Positions 8,664 to 16,858 are shown, counted from the first letter of the stretch. The stretch: DNA of 64,000 bases from Marinobacter shengliensis (GCF_003007715.1 NZ_PXNO01000007.1:248001-312000), one strand, 5' to 3'. Notes: generated by a model from the sequence alone, not told the origin. Made by a program: numbers and translations.

Positions 8664-9559
8664 TGTTGTGGCAGGCTGCGTAGCAGGTCCCGGAACCACA
8701 CCAGCGCAGGCTCCCGCTCATAAGCCTTGTGCCAGTACAGATGCACATCAATGGAGGGCATCTGTGCCGGCGGGCTCATCACTTCTATCTCCCCCCGCTC
8801 GGCAATGATCCGTGCGTAGGTTTCCGGCATGGTCAACAGCAAGTCGGAATTCTCCACCACCCGGCAGGCAGCATAATAGTGCTGGCAACGCAGCCTTATG
8901 CTGCGCTGCACGCCGTGCCGGGACAGCTCAAAGTCCTCAATACCCGGGCCCTCGGTACGGGACGAAACCAGTACATGTTTTGCCTTCAGGTACGCCGGCA
9001 TATCCAGCCCGTCTTTAATGGCCGGGTGCCCCTTGCGCGCCAACACCACCAGGCGGTCCTGCCGAAGCAGTTCATGGCTGGTCTGATTGCTGACCGGCAG
9101 CAATACATCAATGGCGAAATCCAGTTTGCCGGCGGCTAACTGGGTTTCCATATCCCGCCTTGGTATCCGCTGGGAGACAATCTCCATGTCCGGGTAGGGT
9201 GCCAGTTTGCCCATCAACTGGGGCAGAAAGGTAGACTCCAGCACATCCCGCAACCCCAGTGTGTAAGTCTTGCGCTGACTGGCTGGGTCAAAGGCATGGA
9301 ACTGGTTTACCGCGCTTTGCACCTGATTCAGCCCCGGCCGCATCGACTCCAGAAACCGGCGTGCTAACGGAGTGGGCACCATCTGGTTACCCTGGCGGGT
9401 AAACAATGGGTCATCAAAGTGATCCCGCAGCCGCGCCAGGGAATGGCTCACCGCGGGCTGCGTCAGGTGCAGCGCCCTGGCGGCGCGGGTCAGGCTGCCC
9501 TCCCGATAAATGGTATCGAAAACATGCAGCAGGTTAAGGTCCAGTCGATTCAGGGCCAT
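8657..9559 (-). CDS. LysR-family transcriptional regulator
   Basis: A 300-residue regulator with the usual two-part build: an N-terminal winged helix-turn-helix (residues 5-65, with SLTRAARALHLTQPAVSHSL as the recognition unit) and a C-terminal periplasmic-binding-protein-like effector domain. It is transcribed away from the acyl-CoA dehydrogenase operon that begins at 9707, the standard arrangement for a LysR protein controlling the neighbouring catabolic genes in response to a pathway metabolite. The 147-base spacer contains several AT-rich dyads but no single operator I would name. The effector cannot be predicted. The gene ends in a 7-base overlap with the convergent membrane-protein gene. 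Confidence 0.9.
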   Translation of the reverse strand: MALNRLDLNLLHVFDTIYREGSLTRAARALHLTQPAVSHSLARLRDHFDDPLFTRQGNQMVPTPLARRFLESMRPGLNQVQSAVNQFHAFDPASQRKTYTLGLRDVLESTFLPQLMGKLAPYPDMEIVSQRIPRRDMETQLAAGKLDFAIDVLLPVSNQTSHELLRQDRLVVLARKGHPAIKDGLDMPAYLKAKHVLVSSRTEGPGIEDFELSRHGVQRSIRLRCQHYYAACRVVENSDLLLTMPETYARIIAERGEIEVMSPPAQMPSIDVHLYWHKAYEREPALVWFRDLLRSLPQHQ

Positions 9560-9706
9560 AAGGCGCGTCCGGTTTCGGAATAAGTAAGGGTAATGATAAA
9601 CGATAAGAACAATTCAGTCGCGTAATAGCGCGTTGGCTCCTAGACTGTTTTCCATCTGAACAAAAGTGCGCCCCGGTTGGGGCAGGCAAGCGCGAGGAGC
9701 TGCACC

Positions 9707-10918
9707 ATGGATTTCAATATTTCCGAAAAAGGCCAGGATTACCTCAAACGCGTGAAGCAGTTCATGCGTGACGAGATCTTTCCCATTGAAGAGCAGTACC
9801 ACAAGGAGCTTGCCTCCCTGGAAAACCGCTGGGTGGTGTTGCCGATCATCAAAGAACTGAAAGAAAAAGCCAAGGCCCAGGGCCTGTGGAACATGTTCTT
9901 TCCGGACGACAAATACGGCTGTGGCCTGCTCAACTCCGACTACGCCCTGATTGCCGAGGAAACCGGCCGCAGCTTCATCGCCCCGGAAATCTTCAACTGC
10001 AACGCGCCAGACACCGGCAACATGGAAGTGCTGATCCACTACGGATCGGAAGAGCAGAAAGCCGAGTGGCTGCCAAAATTGATGAGCGGCGAAATCCGCT
10101 CCGCCTTCTGCATGACCGAACCGGCGGTTGCCTCCTCCGACGCCACCAACATGGAAGCCACCGCGATGGTTGAAGGTGACGAAGTGGTGCTCAACGGCCG
10201 TAAATGGTGGAGCACTGGCATCGGCCATCCGGACTGCAAAGTGGGTATCTTCATGGGCGTGACAGACCCGGACGCCCAGAAACACCGCCGCCACTCCATG
10301 GTGCTGGTGCCACTGGACACCCCGGGCATCACCATCGAGCGCATGCTGCCGGTCTTCGGCGCCTACGATGAGCCATACGGCCACGGCCAGGTACTGTTCG
10401 ACAACGTACGCCTGCCCAAAAGCGCCATCATCGCCGGCCCCGGCCGAGGCTTCGAAATCGCTCAAGGACGTTTGGGGCCGGGCCGCGTGCACCACTGCAT
10501 GCGCGCCATCGGCGCCGCTGAGCGCACCCTGGAGCTCATGATCAAGCGCGCCATGACCCGCGAAGCCTTCGGCCGTCCCATCGCCAAGTTGGGTGGCAAC
10601 CCGGATGTCATCGCCAATGCCCGCATGAACATTGAGCAGGCGCGTTTGTTGACGTTGAAGTGTGCCTGGGCGTTGGATACCAAGGGCATTATGGGTGCGC
10701 TGCAGGAGGTGTCGATGATCAAGGCGGTGGTGCCGGCGATGCTGCAGCAGATTGTGGATGACGCGATTCAGGTTCACGGTGGGGCTGGTGTCAGTGACGA
10801 TGATTTCCCGCTGACGGCATTGTTCGGTTACGCTCGGGTACTAAGGTTGGCCGATGGCCCGGACGAAGTTCATCGGGCGATGGTGGCTCGGTTGGAGCTC
10901 CGGAAGTATAAGTCCTGA
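9707..10918 (+). CDS. Acyl-CoA dehydrogenase, ACAD10/ACAD11-like
   Basis: A 403-residue flavoprotein of the acyl-CoA dehydrogenase superfamily, with the helical N-domain, middle beta-domain (MTEPAVASSDATN flavin-contact motif) and C-terminal four-helix domain. The position that carries the catalytic glutamate in medium-chain enzymes (Y-E-G-T) reads ADGPDEVH here, so Asp383 stands in its place, as in ACAD10/ACAD11-type proteins. The start at 9707 follows GAGGAGC; the frame runs upstream to 9677 without a better site. It is the first gene of a unit with an SDR, an APH-type kinase, a histidine phosphatase and another SDR. The ACAD11 comparison is knowledge of the family; activity on phosphorylated acyl-CoA is inference. 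Confidence 0.9.
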   Translation: MDFNISEKGQDYLKRVKQFMRDEIFPIEEQYHKELASLENRWVVLPIIKELKEKAKAQGLWNMFFPDDKYGCGLLNSDYALIAEETGRSFIAPEIFNCNAPDTGNMEVLIHYGSEEQKAEWLPKLMSGEIRSAFCMTEPAVASSDATNMEATAMVEGDEVVLNGRKWWSTGIGHPDCKVGIFMGVTDPDAQKHRRHSMVLVPLDTPGITIERMLPVFGAYDEPYGHGQVLFDNVRLPKSAIIAGPGRGFEIAQGRLGPGRVHHCMRAIGAAERTLELMIKRAMTREAFGRPIAKLGGNPDVIANARMNIEQARLLTLKCAWALDTKGIMGALQEVSMIKAVVPAMLQQIVDDAIQVHGGAGVSDDDFPLTALFGYARVLRLADGPDEVHRAMVARLELRKYKS

Positions 10919-10944
10919 GCCGTTAATCCAAACATTGGGTGCCG

Positions 10945-11057
10945 GGAGCAGGTGGGAGAAGCTTTCTGAAACACGCTCCTTCGGCACATCCATGTGGCGC
11001 TTGGGCTCCGCCATCCCTGGCTCCGCACAGTTTCATAAAGCTTCTCCCACCTGCTCC
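10945..11057. repeat. Large inverted repeat with two internal hairpins (element A)
   Basis: Two 28-base arms (10945-10972 and 11030-11057) are complementary at 27 of 28 positions. The 57-base core between them contains two further hairpins, CACA-TCCA-TGTG near 10986 and GCCA-TCCC-TGGC near 11010, so a single strand would fold as a long stem opening into two short arms. The core is shared with the element at 35451-35558, but the arm sequences are unrelated. It lies in the 261-base gap between the acyl-CoA dehydrogenase and the next gene of the same operon, where it could attenuate or stabilise the transcript. Confidence 0.8.
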
Positions 11058-11179
11058 TGCAGGCATGGTCGGGGGATTCTGAACGGCTAACGCAACCATT
11101 TGGGAGCTGATGTCGGGTAGCAGCTCTTACTCTAATGAAAAAGAAAGTGAACTCCCAAACATAACGGAGAGAAACACAG

Positions 11180-12001
11180 ATGACACAGCGAGTATTTATA
11201 ACCGGCGGGGCCAGTGGCCTGGGTCGGGCGATTGCATTGCGGTATGCCAAAGAAGGCGCGAAAGTCTGCATTGGGGACATTAACCCGGAGCAGGGCGTGG
11301 CCGTTGAGGCGGAACTGAACAACGCGGGCGGCGAGGGCTATTTCGTTGAGTGCGACGTTCGCCGCCTGAGTGACTTCGAGAAAGTCCGTGATGACCTGGT
11401 TCAGAAATGGGGCGGCGTGGACGTTGTCGTCAACAACGCTGGCGTTGCCTCCGCAGGCTCCATCGAAGACACCACCATAGGCGACTGGGAGTGGATCCTC
11501 GATATCAACGTACTGGGCGTGGTGCGTGGTTGCAAAGCCTTTACGCCGCTGTTCAAGGAGCAGGGCTCCGGCGCGTTTGTGAATGTGGCCTCCATGGCCG
11601 GGCTCATGCTGGCGCCGTTGATGGACAGCTACAATGTTTCCAAGGCGGGGGTGATTGCCCTGTCTGAAACCCTCAGCCAGGAGCTGCGGGATTCCGGTAT
11701 TCACGTCAGCTGTGTGTGCCCGGCGTTTTTCCAGACCAACCTGGCCAGCACCATGCGTTCCGACATTCCCGGCATCCAGCAGAACGTCAACAAGCTGATG
11801 AAGCGGTCCAACATCACTGCCGAAGACGTGGCCGAGGATATTTTCCGCAGCGTGAAAGACAAAGATTTCTGGGTACTGCCCCACGCCAAAGAGCGCCGTA
11901 TGTGGATGCTCAAGCGCCATGCGCCCTGGGCGTTTGACTGGTTGATGCACCAGGAAACCAAGCGCTGGATGAGCAAGATGGGTGGCAAGGCGAAAGCCTG
12001 A
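11180..12001 (+). CDS. Short-chain dehydrogenase/reductase
   Basis: A 273-residue NAD(P)-dependent SDR oxidoreductase. The glycine-rich cofactor loop TGGASGLG is at residues 8-15, NNAG follows at about 89-92, and the catalytic Ser (VNVASMAG), Tyr151 and Lys155 (SYNVSKAG) are all present. The C-terminal part is longer than usual and basic (KERRMWMLKRHAPWAFDWLM), perhaps for membrane or acyl-chain contact. AACGGAGAG lies upstream of the ATG. It is separated from the acyl-CoA dehydrogenase by the large inverted repeat and followed 21 bases later by the kinase gene. An oxidation of a hydroxyacyl group would fit the operon, but this is inference. Confidence 0.88.
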   Translation: MTQRVFITGGASGLGRAIALRYAKEGAKVCIGDINPEQGVAVEAELNNAGGEGYFVECDVRRLSDFEKVRDDLVQKWGGVDVVVNNAGVASAGSIEDTTIGDWEWILDINVLGVVRGCKAFTPLFKEQGSGAFVNVASMAGLMLAPLMDSYNVSKAGVIALSETLSQELRDSGIHVSCVCPAFFQTNLASTMRSDIPGIQQNVNKLMKRSNITAEDVAEDIFRSVKDKDFWVLPHAKERRMWMLKRHAPWAFDWLMHQETKRWMSKMGGKAKA

Positions 12002-12022
12002 ACAGATCACAGGAGAGATTGA

Positions 12023-13087
12023 ATGACTCAGATCGACCAGGCCGTAGACATCCGGGAAGGCGAAGAGCTGGATATCAGCGCCGTCGACCAGTTCATGAAA
12101 CAGGCCATTCCCGGCCTGGAAGGGCAGCCGAGTATCAAGCAGTACCCCGGTGGCGCTTCCAACCTGACGTATCAGGTGGACTACGGCGAGCAGTCTTACG
12201 TACTACGCCGGCCACCGTTCGGCAAGATTGCCAAGTCGGCCCACGACATGCTTCGGGAAGCGCGGGTGATGGACGCGTTGAAGCCCGTTTACCCCTATGT
12301 GCCCAACATTGTTGCCATCTGTGACGATCACAGCGTGCTGGGGTGTGACTTCTACGTGATGGAAAGGCTCAAGGGCATCATCCTGCGCCAGGATTTCCCC
12401 AAGGATTTCGAGCTGAGTGCGGAAGATACCCGCAAGCTGTGCCTGAATGTGATCGACAAGCTGGTGGACCTGCACACCGTGGATGCCACGGCCGCCGGCC
12501 TGGACAAACTGGGTAAGGGAGCCGGCTACGTGCAGCGCCAGATTGGAGGCTGGAGCGACCGCTTCCGCAAGGCCCGCACCGAGGATGTCGGTGACTTTGA
12601 AATCGTGATGGCGTGGCTGAACGAAAAGATGCCGGACGACATCGCCCAGGTGGTCATCCACAACGATTTCCGTTTTGACAACGTTGTGCTGAACCCGGAT
12701 AACCCGTTTGAAGTGATTGGCGTGCTGGACTGGGAAATGGCCACCATCGGTGACCCGCTGATGGACCTGGGCAACAGCCTGGCGTACTGGATTGAAGCCG
12801 ACGATGAAGGTCCGTTCCAGATGCTACGGCGCCAGCCCACCCATCGCCCGGGCATGCTGAGCCGTAAGGAAGTTGTGGACTACTACATGGAGAAGTCCGG
12901 CTTCCGCGCGGATAACTTCGATTTCTACGAGATCTACGGCCTGTTCCGGCTGGCGGTGATCGTCCAGCAAATCTACTACCGCTTCTATAATGGCCAGACC
13001 AAAGACAAGCGCTTTGCCGCCTTCGGCCACGCTGCTAACTATCTGGAAAAGCGGTGCCAGCGACTGATTAGTGAGAGTTCGCTGTAA
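12023..13087 (+). CDS. APH-type phosphotransferase (ACAD10/11 kinase-domain family)
   Basis: A 354-residue member of the aminoglycoside-phosphotransferase/choline-kinase fold. The nucleotide lysine region (YVLRRPPFGKI), the catalytic loop IHNDFRFDN (Asp215) and the metal loop VLDWEMATIGDP (Asp236) are intact. Proteins of this branch are not drug-resistance enzymes. In animals the same domain is fused to acyl-CoA dehydrogenases in ACAD10/ACAD11, and in bacterial levulinate (lva) clusters a relative phosphorylates 4-hydroxyacyl-CoA. Encoded together with an ACAD11-like dehydrogenase, it probably phosphorylates a hydroxyl on an acyl-CoA. It overlaps the next gene in TAATG, implying translational coupling. 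AGGAGAG supports the start. Confidence 0.88.
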   Translation: MTQIDQAVDIREGEELDISAVDQFMKQAIPGLEGQPSIKQYPGGASNLTYQVDYGEQSYVLRRPPFGKIAKSAHDMLREARVMDALKPVYPYVPNIVAICDDHSVLGCDFYVMERLKGIILRQDFPKDFELSAEDTRKLCLNVIDKLVDLHTVDATAAGLDKLGKGAGYVQRQIGGWSDRFRKARTEDVGDFEIVMAWLNEKMPDDIAQVVIHNDFRFDNVVLNPDNPFEVIGVLDWEMATIGDPLMDLGNSLAYWIEADDEGPFQMLRRQPTHRPGMLSRKEVVDYYMEKSGFRADNFDFYEIYGLFRLAVIVQQIYYRFYNGQTKDKRFAAFGHAANYLEKRCQRLISESSL

Positions 13088-13776
13088 TGGCCACGATCTA
13101 TCTGGTGCGCCATGGCCAGGCCAGCTTCGGTAAGGAAAACTATGACCAGCTCTCTACGCGAGGCTGGGAACAGGGCAAAATCCTGGGCCGCTGGCTGGCG
13201 GACAAGGTGGAGCCGGGTGCCATTTTTGGCGGTAACCTGCAGCGCCATCGGGAAACCGTGGAAGCGATTACCACCGGTTACGGTGCAAGCCTGCCGGATA
13301 TGCAGGTGATGGAAGGCCTGAACGAGTTTGATCATGTTGAAGTGGTGGAGCGCCTGCGCCCGGAATGGGCGGACAAACAGATGATGGCTCGGGACCTGGC
13401 GAGTTTCCCGAAACCGGCGAGGGCGTTTCAGCAGGCTTTTGAAAAAGCGGTCACCCGCTGGGTGAGTGGTGAACACGACCACGAATACGCGGAATCCTGG
13501 CAGGGTTTCCGGCAGCGGGTGAGCAGTGCGCTGGATCAACTGATTGAGCTGGCGGACGGTGCCGATGTCATTGTCTCAACCTCCGGCGGGCCTATTGCGG
13601 TGATTGCCCAGCACCTGCTGGAGTTGTCCGACCACAAGGCGCTGGAGATGAACAACGTGATTGCCAACACCAGCGTGTCCCGCATTCTGTATTCCGGCCC
13701 CCGGCGCAGCCTGGCCGTATTCAACAACTATAGCCACCTGGAAGCGGAAGACCCCGCCCTGGTGACATTCCGATAA
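13087..13776 (+). CDS. Histidine phosphatase superfamily protein lacking the second catalytic His
   Basis: A 229-residue protein of the phosphoglycerate-mutase/histidine-phosphatase superfamily. The nucleophile motif LVRHGQASF is at residues 6-14 (His9). The strand that normally carries the second histidine (SHGG) reads STSGG here (residues 164-168), so the usual proton-donor side is altered. Other subfamily members share this TSGG form as I remember it, so it may be a distinct activity rather than a dead enzyme. It starts inside the kinase stop codon (TAATG) and is followed by an SDR 14 bases later. Within the operon it could remove phosphate from the kinase product or from a CoA-linked intermediate; that is inference. 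Confidence 0.85.
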   Translation: MATIYLVRHGQASFGKENYDQLSTRGWEQGKILGRWLADKVEPGAIFGGNLQRHRETVEAITTGYGASLPDMQVMEGLNEFDHVEVVERLRPEWADKQMMARDLASFPKPARAFQQAFEKAVTRWVSGEHDHEYAESWQGFRQRVSSALDQLIELADGADVIVSTSGGPIAVIAQHLLELSDHKALEMNNVIANTSVSRILYSGPRRSLAVFNNYSHLEAEDPALVTFR

Positions 13777-13790
13777 TCTGAGGGAAATCC

Positions 13791-14561
13791 ATGAGCAACG
13801 TAAACCTGTTCGACCTGACTGGCAAAGTCGCCCTGGTAACTGGTGCCAGCCGTGGCATCGGCGAGAGCATCGCCCGCACCCTGGCCCATTACGGCGCCCA
13901 CGTGATTGTTAGCAGCCGCAAGATTGATGGTTGTGAAGCCGTGGCCAGCAGCATCCGAGCCGATGGTGGCAGCGCCGAAGCCTTCGTCTGCCACATTGGC
14001 GAGATGGACCAGATTGAAGCCGTGTGGGAGCACATTGCAAAAGAGCACGGCAAACTCGACATTCTGGTGAACAACGCCGCCGCCAACCCGTATTTTGGCC
14101 CGGTGGAAGATACCGACCTGGGTGCTTTCCACAAAACCGTGGATGTAAACATCCGCGGCTACTTCTTCATGTGCGCCCGTGGCGCCCAGCTGATGAAGAA
14201 AAACGGCGGCGGCTCCATCGTGAACGTGGCGTCTGTAAACGGCGTAAATCCGGGCCACTTCCAGGGCATCTACTCGGTGACCAAGGCAGCGGTGATTTCC
14301 ATGACCAAGTCCTTCGCCATGGAACTTGGTCAGCAGAACGTTCGGGTGAACGCCCTGCTGCCGGGCCTGACCGACACCAAGTTTGCCAGTGCCCTGACCA
14401 CCAATGAGGCCATCAAGAAGCAGGCCATGGCCCACATTCCGATGAAGCGGGTGGCAGACCCGGACGAAATGGCCGGTACCGTGCTGTATCTGGTGTCCAA
14501 CGCTTCCAGCTACACCACCGGCGCCTGCATTAATGCGGATGGTGGTTACCTGACGGTTTAA
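13791..14561 (+). CDS. Short-chain dehydrogenase/reductase (second SDR of operon)
   Basis: A 256-residue SDR with TGASRGIG at residues 18-25, NNAAANP at about 93, the serine in VNVASVNG, and Tyr161/Lys165 in YSVTKAAV. The C-terminal VSNASSYTTGACINADGGY is the classic end of 3-oxoacyl-ACP-reductase-like and 3-hydroxyacyl-CoA-dehydrogenase-like SDRs. It differs clearly from the SDR at 11180, so the operon encodes two distinct oxidoreductases. It is the last gene of the unit, followed by a strong terminator. A role in oxidising a hydroxyacyl-CoA or an alcohol substrate is likely; the actual substrate is unknown. Confidence 0.88.
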   Translation: MSNVNLFDLTGKVALVTGASRGIGESIARTLAHYGAHVIVSSRKIDGCEAVASSIRADGGSAEAFVCHIGEMDQIEAVWEHIAKEHGKLDILVNNAAANPYFGPVEDTDLGAFHKTVDVNIRGYFFMCARGAQLMKKNGGGSIVNVASVNGVNPGHFQGIYSVTKAAVISMTKSFAMELGQQNVRVNALLPGLTDTKFASALTTNEAIKKQAMAHIPMKRVADPDEMAGTVLYLVSNASSYTTGACINADGGYLTV

Positions 14562-14574
14562 TATCCGCCGAAAC

Positions 14575-14616
14575 GAAAAAGGGCCGGAGAGTTCGTTAGC
14601 TTCGGCCCTTTTTTGT
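14575..14616. terminator. Rho-independent terminator, bidirectional
   Basis: AAAAAGGGCCGGAG pairs with CTTCGGCCCTTTTTT around a short loop, giving an A-tract on one side and a T-tract on the other. It sits between the last operon SDR and the convergent lipoprotein gene, and would stop transcription from both. Confidence 0.85.
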
Positions 14617-14638
14617 GTCTGGTGGTTAGCTGGCCAGA

Positions 14639-15481
14639 TCAGGAGCAGGTCAGGGCGGTGAAGTCCTGGTTCAATTTGCTTGCCCGGGCCTGTAGGTGCT
14701 CCCGGTGCTGTTGGTCGCCAGCCTTGATCAACGCATACATCAGGTTCGCCATGGCCTGCTGGCTTTCCCTCATCATGGCCTGGTATTCGGGACCTCGGGC
14801 GTTTTCGGAGTTAATCACCAGTTCGCGGATGGCCTCATCAAAACCGGGCTGGTCCCGGCCTTCCATGGTCTCCAGCAGGGTCTGTTGCCAGTTCTTGCGG
14901 CCCTGGAGCCAGATTTCTGTTTGTTGACCGCGATCGGCAGACCACTCTTCAACCAGAGCCTGCTGCTGCCCATTCAGGCTGCCCAGCCACCGTTCAACCC
15001 GTTTGGCGGTTCGCTCTGCCCGCGCCTTGGCAGTTTGTTGCGGGTCGCCTGCCAGCATTTCCTGTTCAAGCTCAGCCTGATCTTCTGCCATGTTCCTGGC
15101 CAGCTCGGTCACCTGGTCATCAGACAGGCTGGCCAGCAGATTCACAGCCACAGGTACGGCTCTATCCAACAAGTCCGGTACAAAGACCAGTAGTTGTTGT
15201 TGGTGATACTCAATGGTGTCGATATCCGGTGCGCCATCGGCAATATCAGCTTCGAGCTCGCCCAGCCAGGCACGGTAGCGGGGAAGCTCTGTTGAACAAT
15301 GCCACTGGCGCAGGCTGTCCAGGTCCTGGTTCAGCTGCTGTTTCTGCGCCCGATTTAAAGTCACGTAGTCCTCAACCCACCAAACCACGCCCCAGTCGGC
15401 ATAGCGGTAAGCCATGCGGGTGGAGCTGCAGCCTGCCAGGACTATCAGGGCAGCTAGATAAAGGGCCGTGAGCTTCATCAT
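14639..15481 (-). CDS. DUF6279 family lipoprotein
   Basis: A 280-residue predicted lipoprotein (279 from the second ATG). The signal peptide ends in IVLAGC at about residues 13-18, so the protein should be lipid-anchored and exposed to the periplasm. It then shows MAYRYADWGVVWWVEDYV, a signature I associate with DUF6279, followed by long amphipathic, glutamine- and glutamate-rich helices (residues 40-260) that could form a coiled-coil bundle. No catalytic motif is visible and no function is established. It ends at the strong terminator shared with the SDR gene and has its own promoter region in the AT-rich spacer before the fasciclin gene. Confidence 0.8.
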   Translation of the reverse strand: MMKLTALYLAALIVLAGCSSTRMAYRYADWGVVWWVEDYVTLNRAQKQQLNQDLDSLRQWHCSTELPRYRAWLGELEADIADGAPDIDTIEYHQQQLLVFVPDLLDRAVPVAVNLLASLSDDQVTELARNMAEDQAELEQEMLAGDPQQTAKARAERTAKRVERWLGSLNGQQQALVEEWSADRGQQTEIWLQGRKNWQQTLLETMEGRDQPGFDEAIRELVINSENARGPEYQAMMRESQQAMANLMYALIKAGDQQHREHLQARASKLNQDFTALTCS

Positions 15482-15783
15482 GGTTCAGGTCTCTTGGTGT
15501 TAAAGCGTTGTTTGCAGATGAACAGGCGTTCCTGGCAGCTGCACTTTGTTATCGCGAAATTTCACTTTTAAGTCCAGTTACGGATAGGAAGGCACATCGG
15601 ATGTGAACGTCTATTCAAAACTGCTATTCAGCTCACACATGTATGCTCGAATGTAAATAAATGTGAATCCGTTTTTTTGCCCTTCCCGTAGATTGCTTTG
15701 ACGCATTAATCAGGGAATGAATTAGTGCTGGTTCGAACCAACACACATTATCGTCAAGCGATTCTTCAGCGAGGAAAGAAAGA
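15482..15783. other. AT-rich intergenic region between divergent lipoprotein genes
   Basis: These 302 bases hold no open reading frame I can support. They separate two divergent lipoprotein genes, so both promoters should lie here. Two dyads stand out: CACAT-CGG-ATGTG at 15593-15605 and the perfect 12-base palindrome TGGTTCGAACCA at 15729-15740, which lies about 45 bases before the fasciclin start and is a candidate operator. The palindrome resembles a tRNA T-loop, but no tRNA can be folded around it. Confidence 0.5.
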
Positions 15784-16818
15784 ATGAAAAATGTGATAGC
15801 TTTACCGATGATTTTAGCGGCGAGTGCCATGCTGTCTGGGTGCTGGCTAGACAGCAGCAGTAGCAGTAGCCGTATTACAGATCAACCAACGCAAAGCATT
15901 TTGGAAATTGCTGTTGAAAATGAGAATACGACGATTCTTGAGGCCGCGGTTCTTGCGGCAAATCCGACTATCGCGGAACTGCTCGATGGAGATGTCCCGT
16001 TAACAGTGTTTGCACCGACCGATGCTGCCTTTGAGGCCCTGCTGGAAGACTTGGGTCTTACGGCAGAAGAGTTGTTGGATGATACAGCGTTGCTGAACGC
16101 GGTTCTCACTTACCATGTTCTCGCAAGGTCAGTGGGTGAAGTAAAGGCCGATGCGGCAATCAGCGTTGCGCAGAATCCTGTCCCACAAAACCTGGTTGAG
16201 ACGGAGAACGGCAAAGATGTCGCGCTTTCAATCTCACAGGAGAATGGTGAGGCGGTACTCTACGTCAACACTTCCCGGGTAACGGTTACGGATGTAGGTG
16301 CGACTAATGGCGTGGTCCATCTTATTGATAAGGTGCTTGTTCCCCCGCCAAGTGCCCTGAGCAACACAGACTTAACGATTGCAGAAATTGTCACTGCGCT
16401 GGCAGAAGCTGAAGAAGGTGCCGAGTTCACCATTTTGCTGGCTGCACTCGGTACTCCTGGTGCTTCGGACTTGCTTGATACGGCTTTGAATACCGATGCG
16501 AATTTGACGGTGTTCGCGCCAACAGATACTGCCTTCGTAACTTTGCTGGGTGAGCTGGGGCTGACACCAGAGCAATTGCTTGACAGTCCAGATTTGCCGG
16601 GCATTTTACAGCAACATATCCTTAATACTCGGGTGGATTCTCTGACGGCCTATGGCTCGAATGGCGGCACAGTACCGAACCTGGCTGGCACCACTCTGAG
16701 CGTTGACATACAAAACAACGCTCTGGTTATTGAGGGAAGCAACGTTATAGAAGCAGACGTTGAAGCCGCTAATGGCGTGATTCATGTGATCGATAAGGTG
16801 ATTTTCTCGGTCAACTAA
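15784..16818 (+). CDS. Double fasciclin (FAS1) domain lipoprotein
   Basis: A 344-residue predicted lipoprotein. The lipobox LSGC places the modified cysteine at about residue 20, followed by a serine run (DSSSSSSR) as a flexible linker. Two FAS1 domains follow (about residues 40-185 and 200-344), each with the H1/H2-type signatures: LTVFAPTDAAFEALL and NGVVHLIDKVL in the first, LTVFAPTDTAFVTLL and NGVIHVIDKVI in the second. FAS1 domains mediate adhesion or protein contact at cell surfaces. GAGGAAAG supports the start. The DNA is more AT-rich than its neighbours and the gene stands alone between a lipoprotein and the nap operon, so it may be a later addition. Confidence 0.9.
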   Translation: MKNVIALPMILAASAMLSGCWLDSSSSSSRITDQPTQSILEIAVENENTTILEAAVLAANPTIAELLDGDVPLTVFAPTDAAFEALLEDLGLTAEELLDDTALLNAVLTYHVLARSVGEVKADAAISVAQNPVPQNLVETENGKDVALSISQENGEAVLYVNTSRVTVTDVGATNGVVHLIDKVLVPPPSALSNTDLTIAEIVTALAEAEEGAEFTILLAALGTPGASDLLDTALNTDANLTVFAPTDTAFVTLLGELGLTPEQLLDSPDLPGILQQHILNTRVDSLTAYGSNGGTVPNLAGTTLSVDIQNNALVIEGSNVIEADVEAANGVIHVIDKVIFSVN

Positions 16819-16858
16819 TTACCGCAGCAGTATATTTTTGCTCGAAATCTGCACATTG

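Noticed and set aside
9588..9612. A Fur-like stretch (TAATGATAAACGATAAG) between the LysR gene and the acyl-CoA dehydrogenase
   Set aside because: It is a direct repeat of GATAA rather than a dyad, and the genes around it have no iron link.
9614..10777. A 387-residue minus-strand frame opposite the acyl-CoA dehydrogenase
   Set aside because: The plus-strand gene has full family motifs. The minus translation is rich in His, Gln, Gly and Ala without a fold signature.
11132..12010. A 292-residue minus-strand frame opposite the first SDR
   Set aside because: The SDR motifs and ribosome site on the plus strand are decisive, and the mirror frame has none.
12023..13087. Aminoglycoside resistance gene
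   Set aside because: The APH fold is present, but the branch, length and operon partners match the acyl-CoA-linked kinase group, not resistance enzymes.
13087..14561. Frameshift or fusion between the histidine phosphatase and the second SDR
   Set aside because: Both genes have complete ends, a 14-base spacer and their own ribosome sites.
15729..15740. TGGTTCGAACCA as the T-loop of a tRNA
   Set aside because: No acceptor, D or anticodon stems can be paired around it and no CCA end follows.
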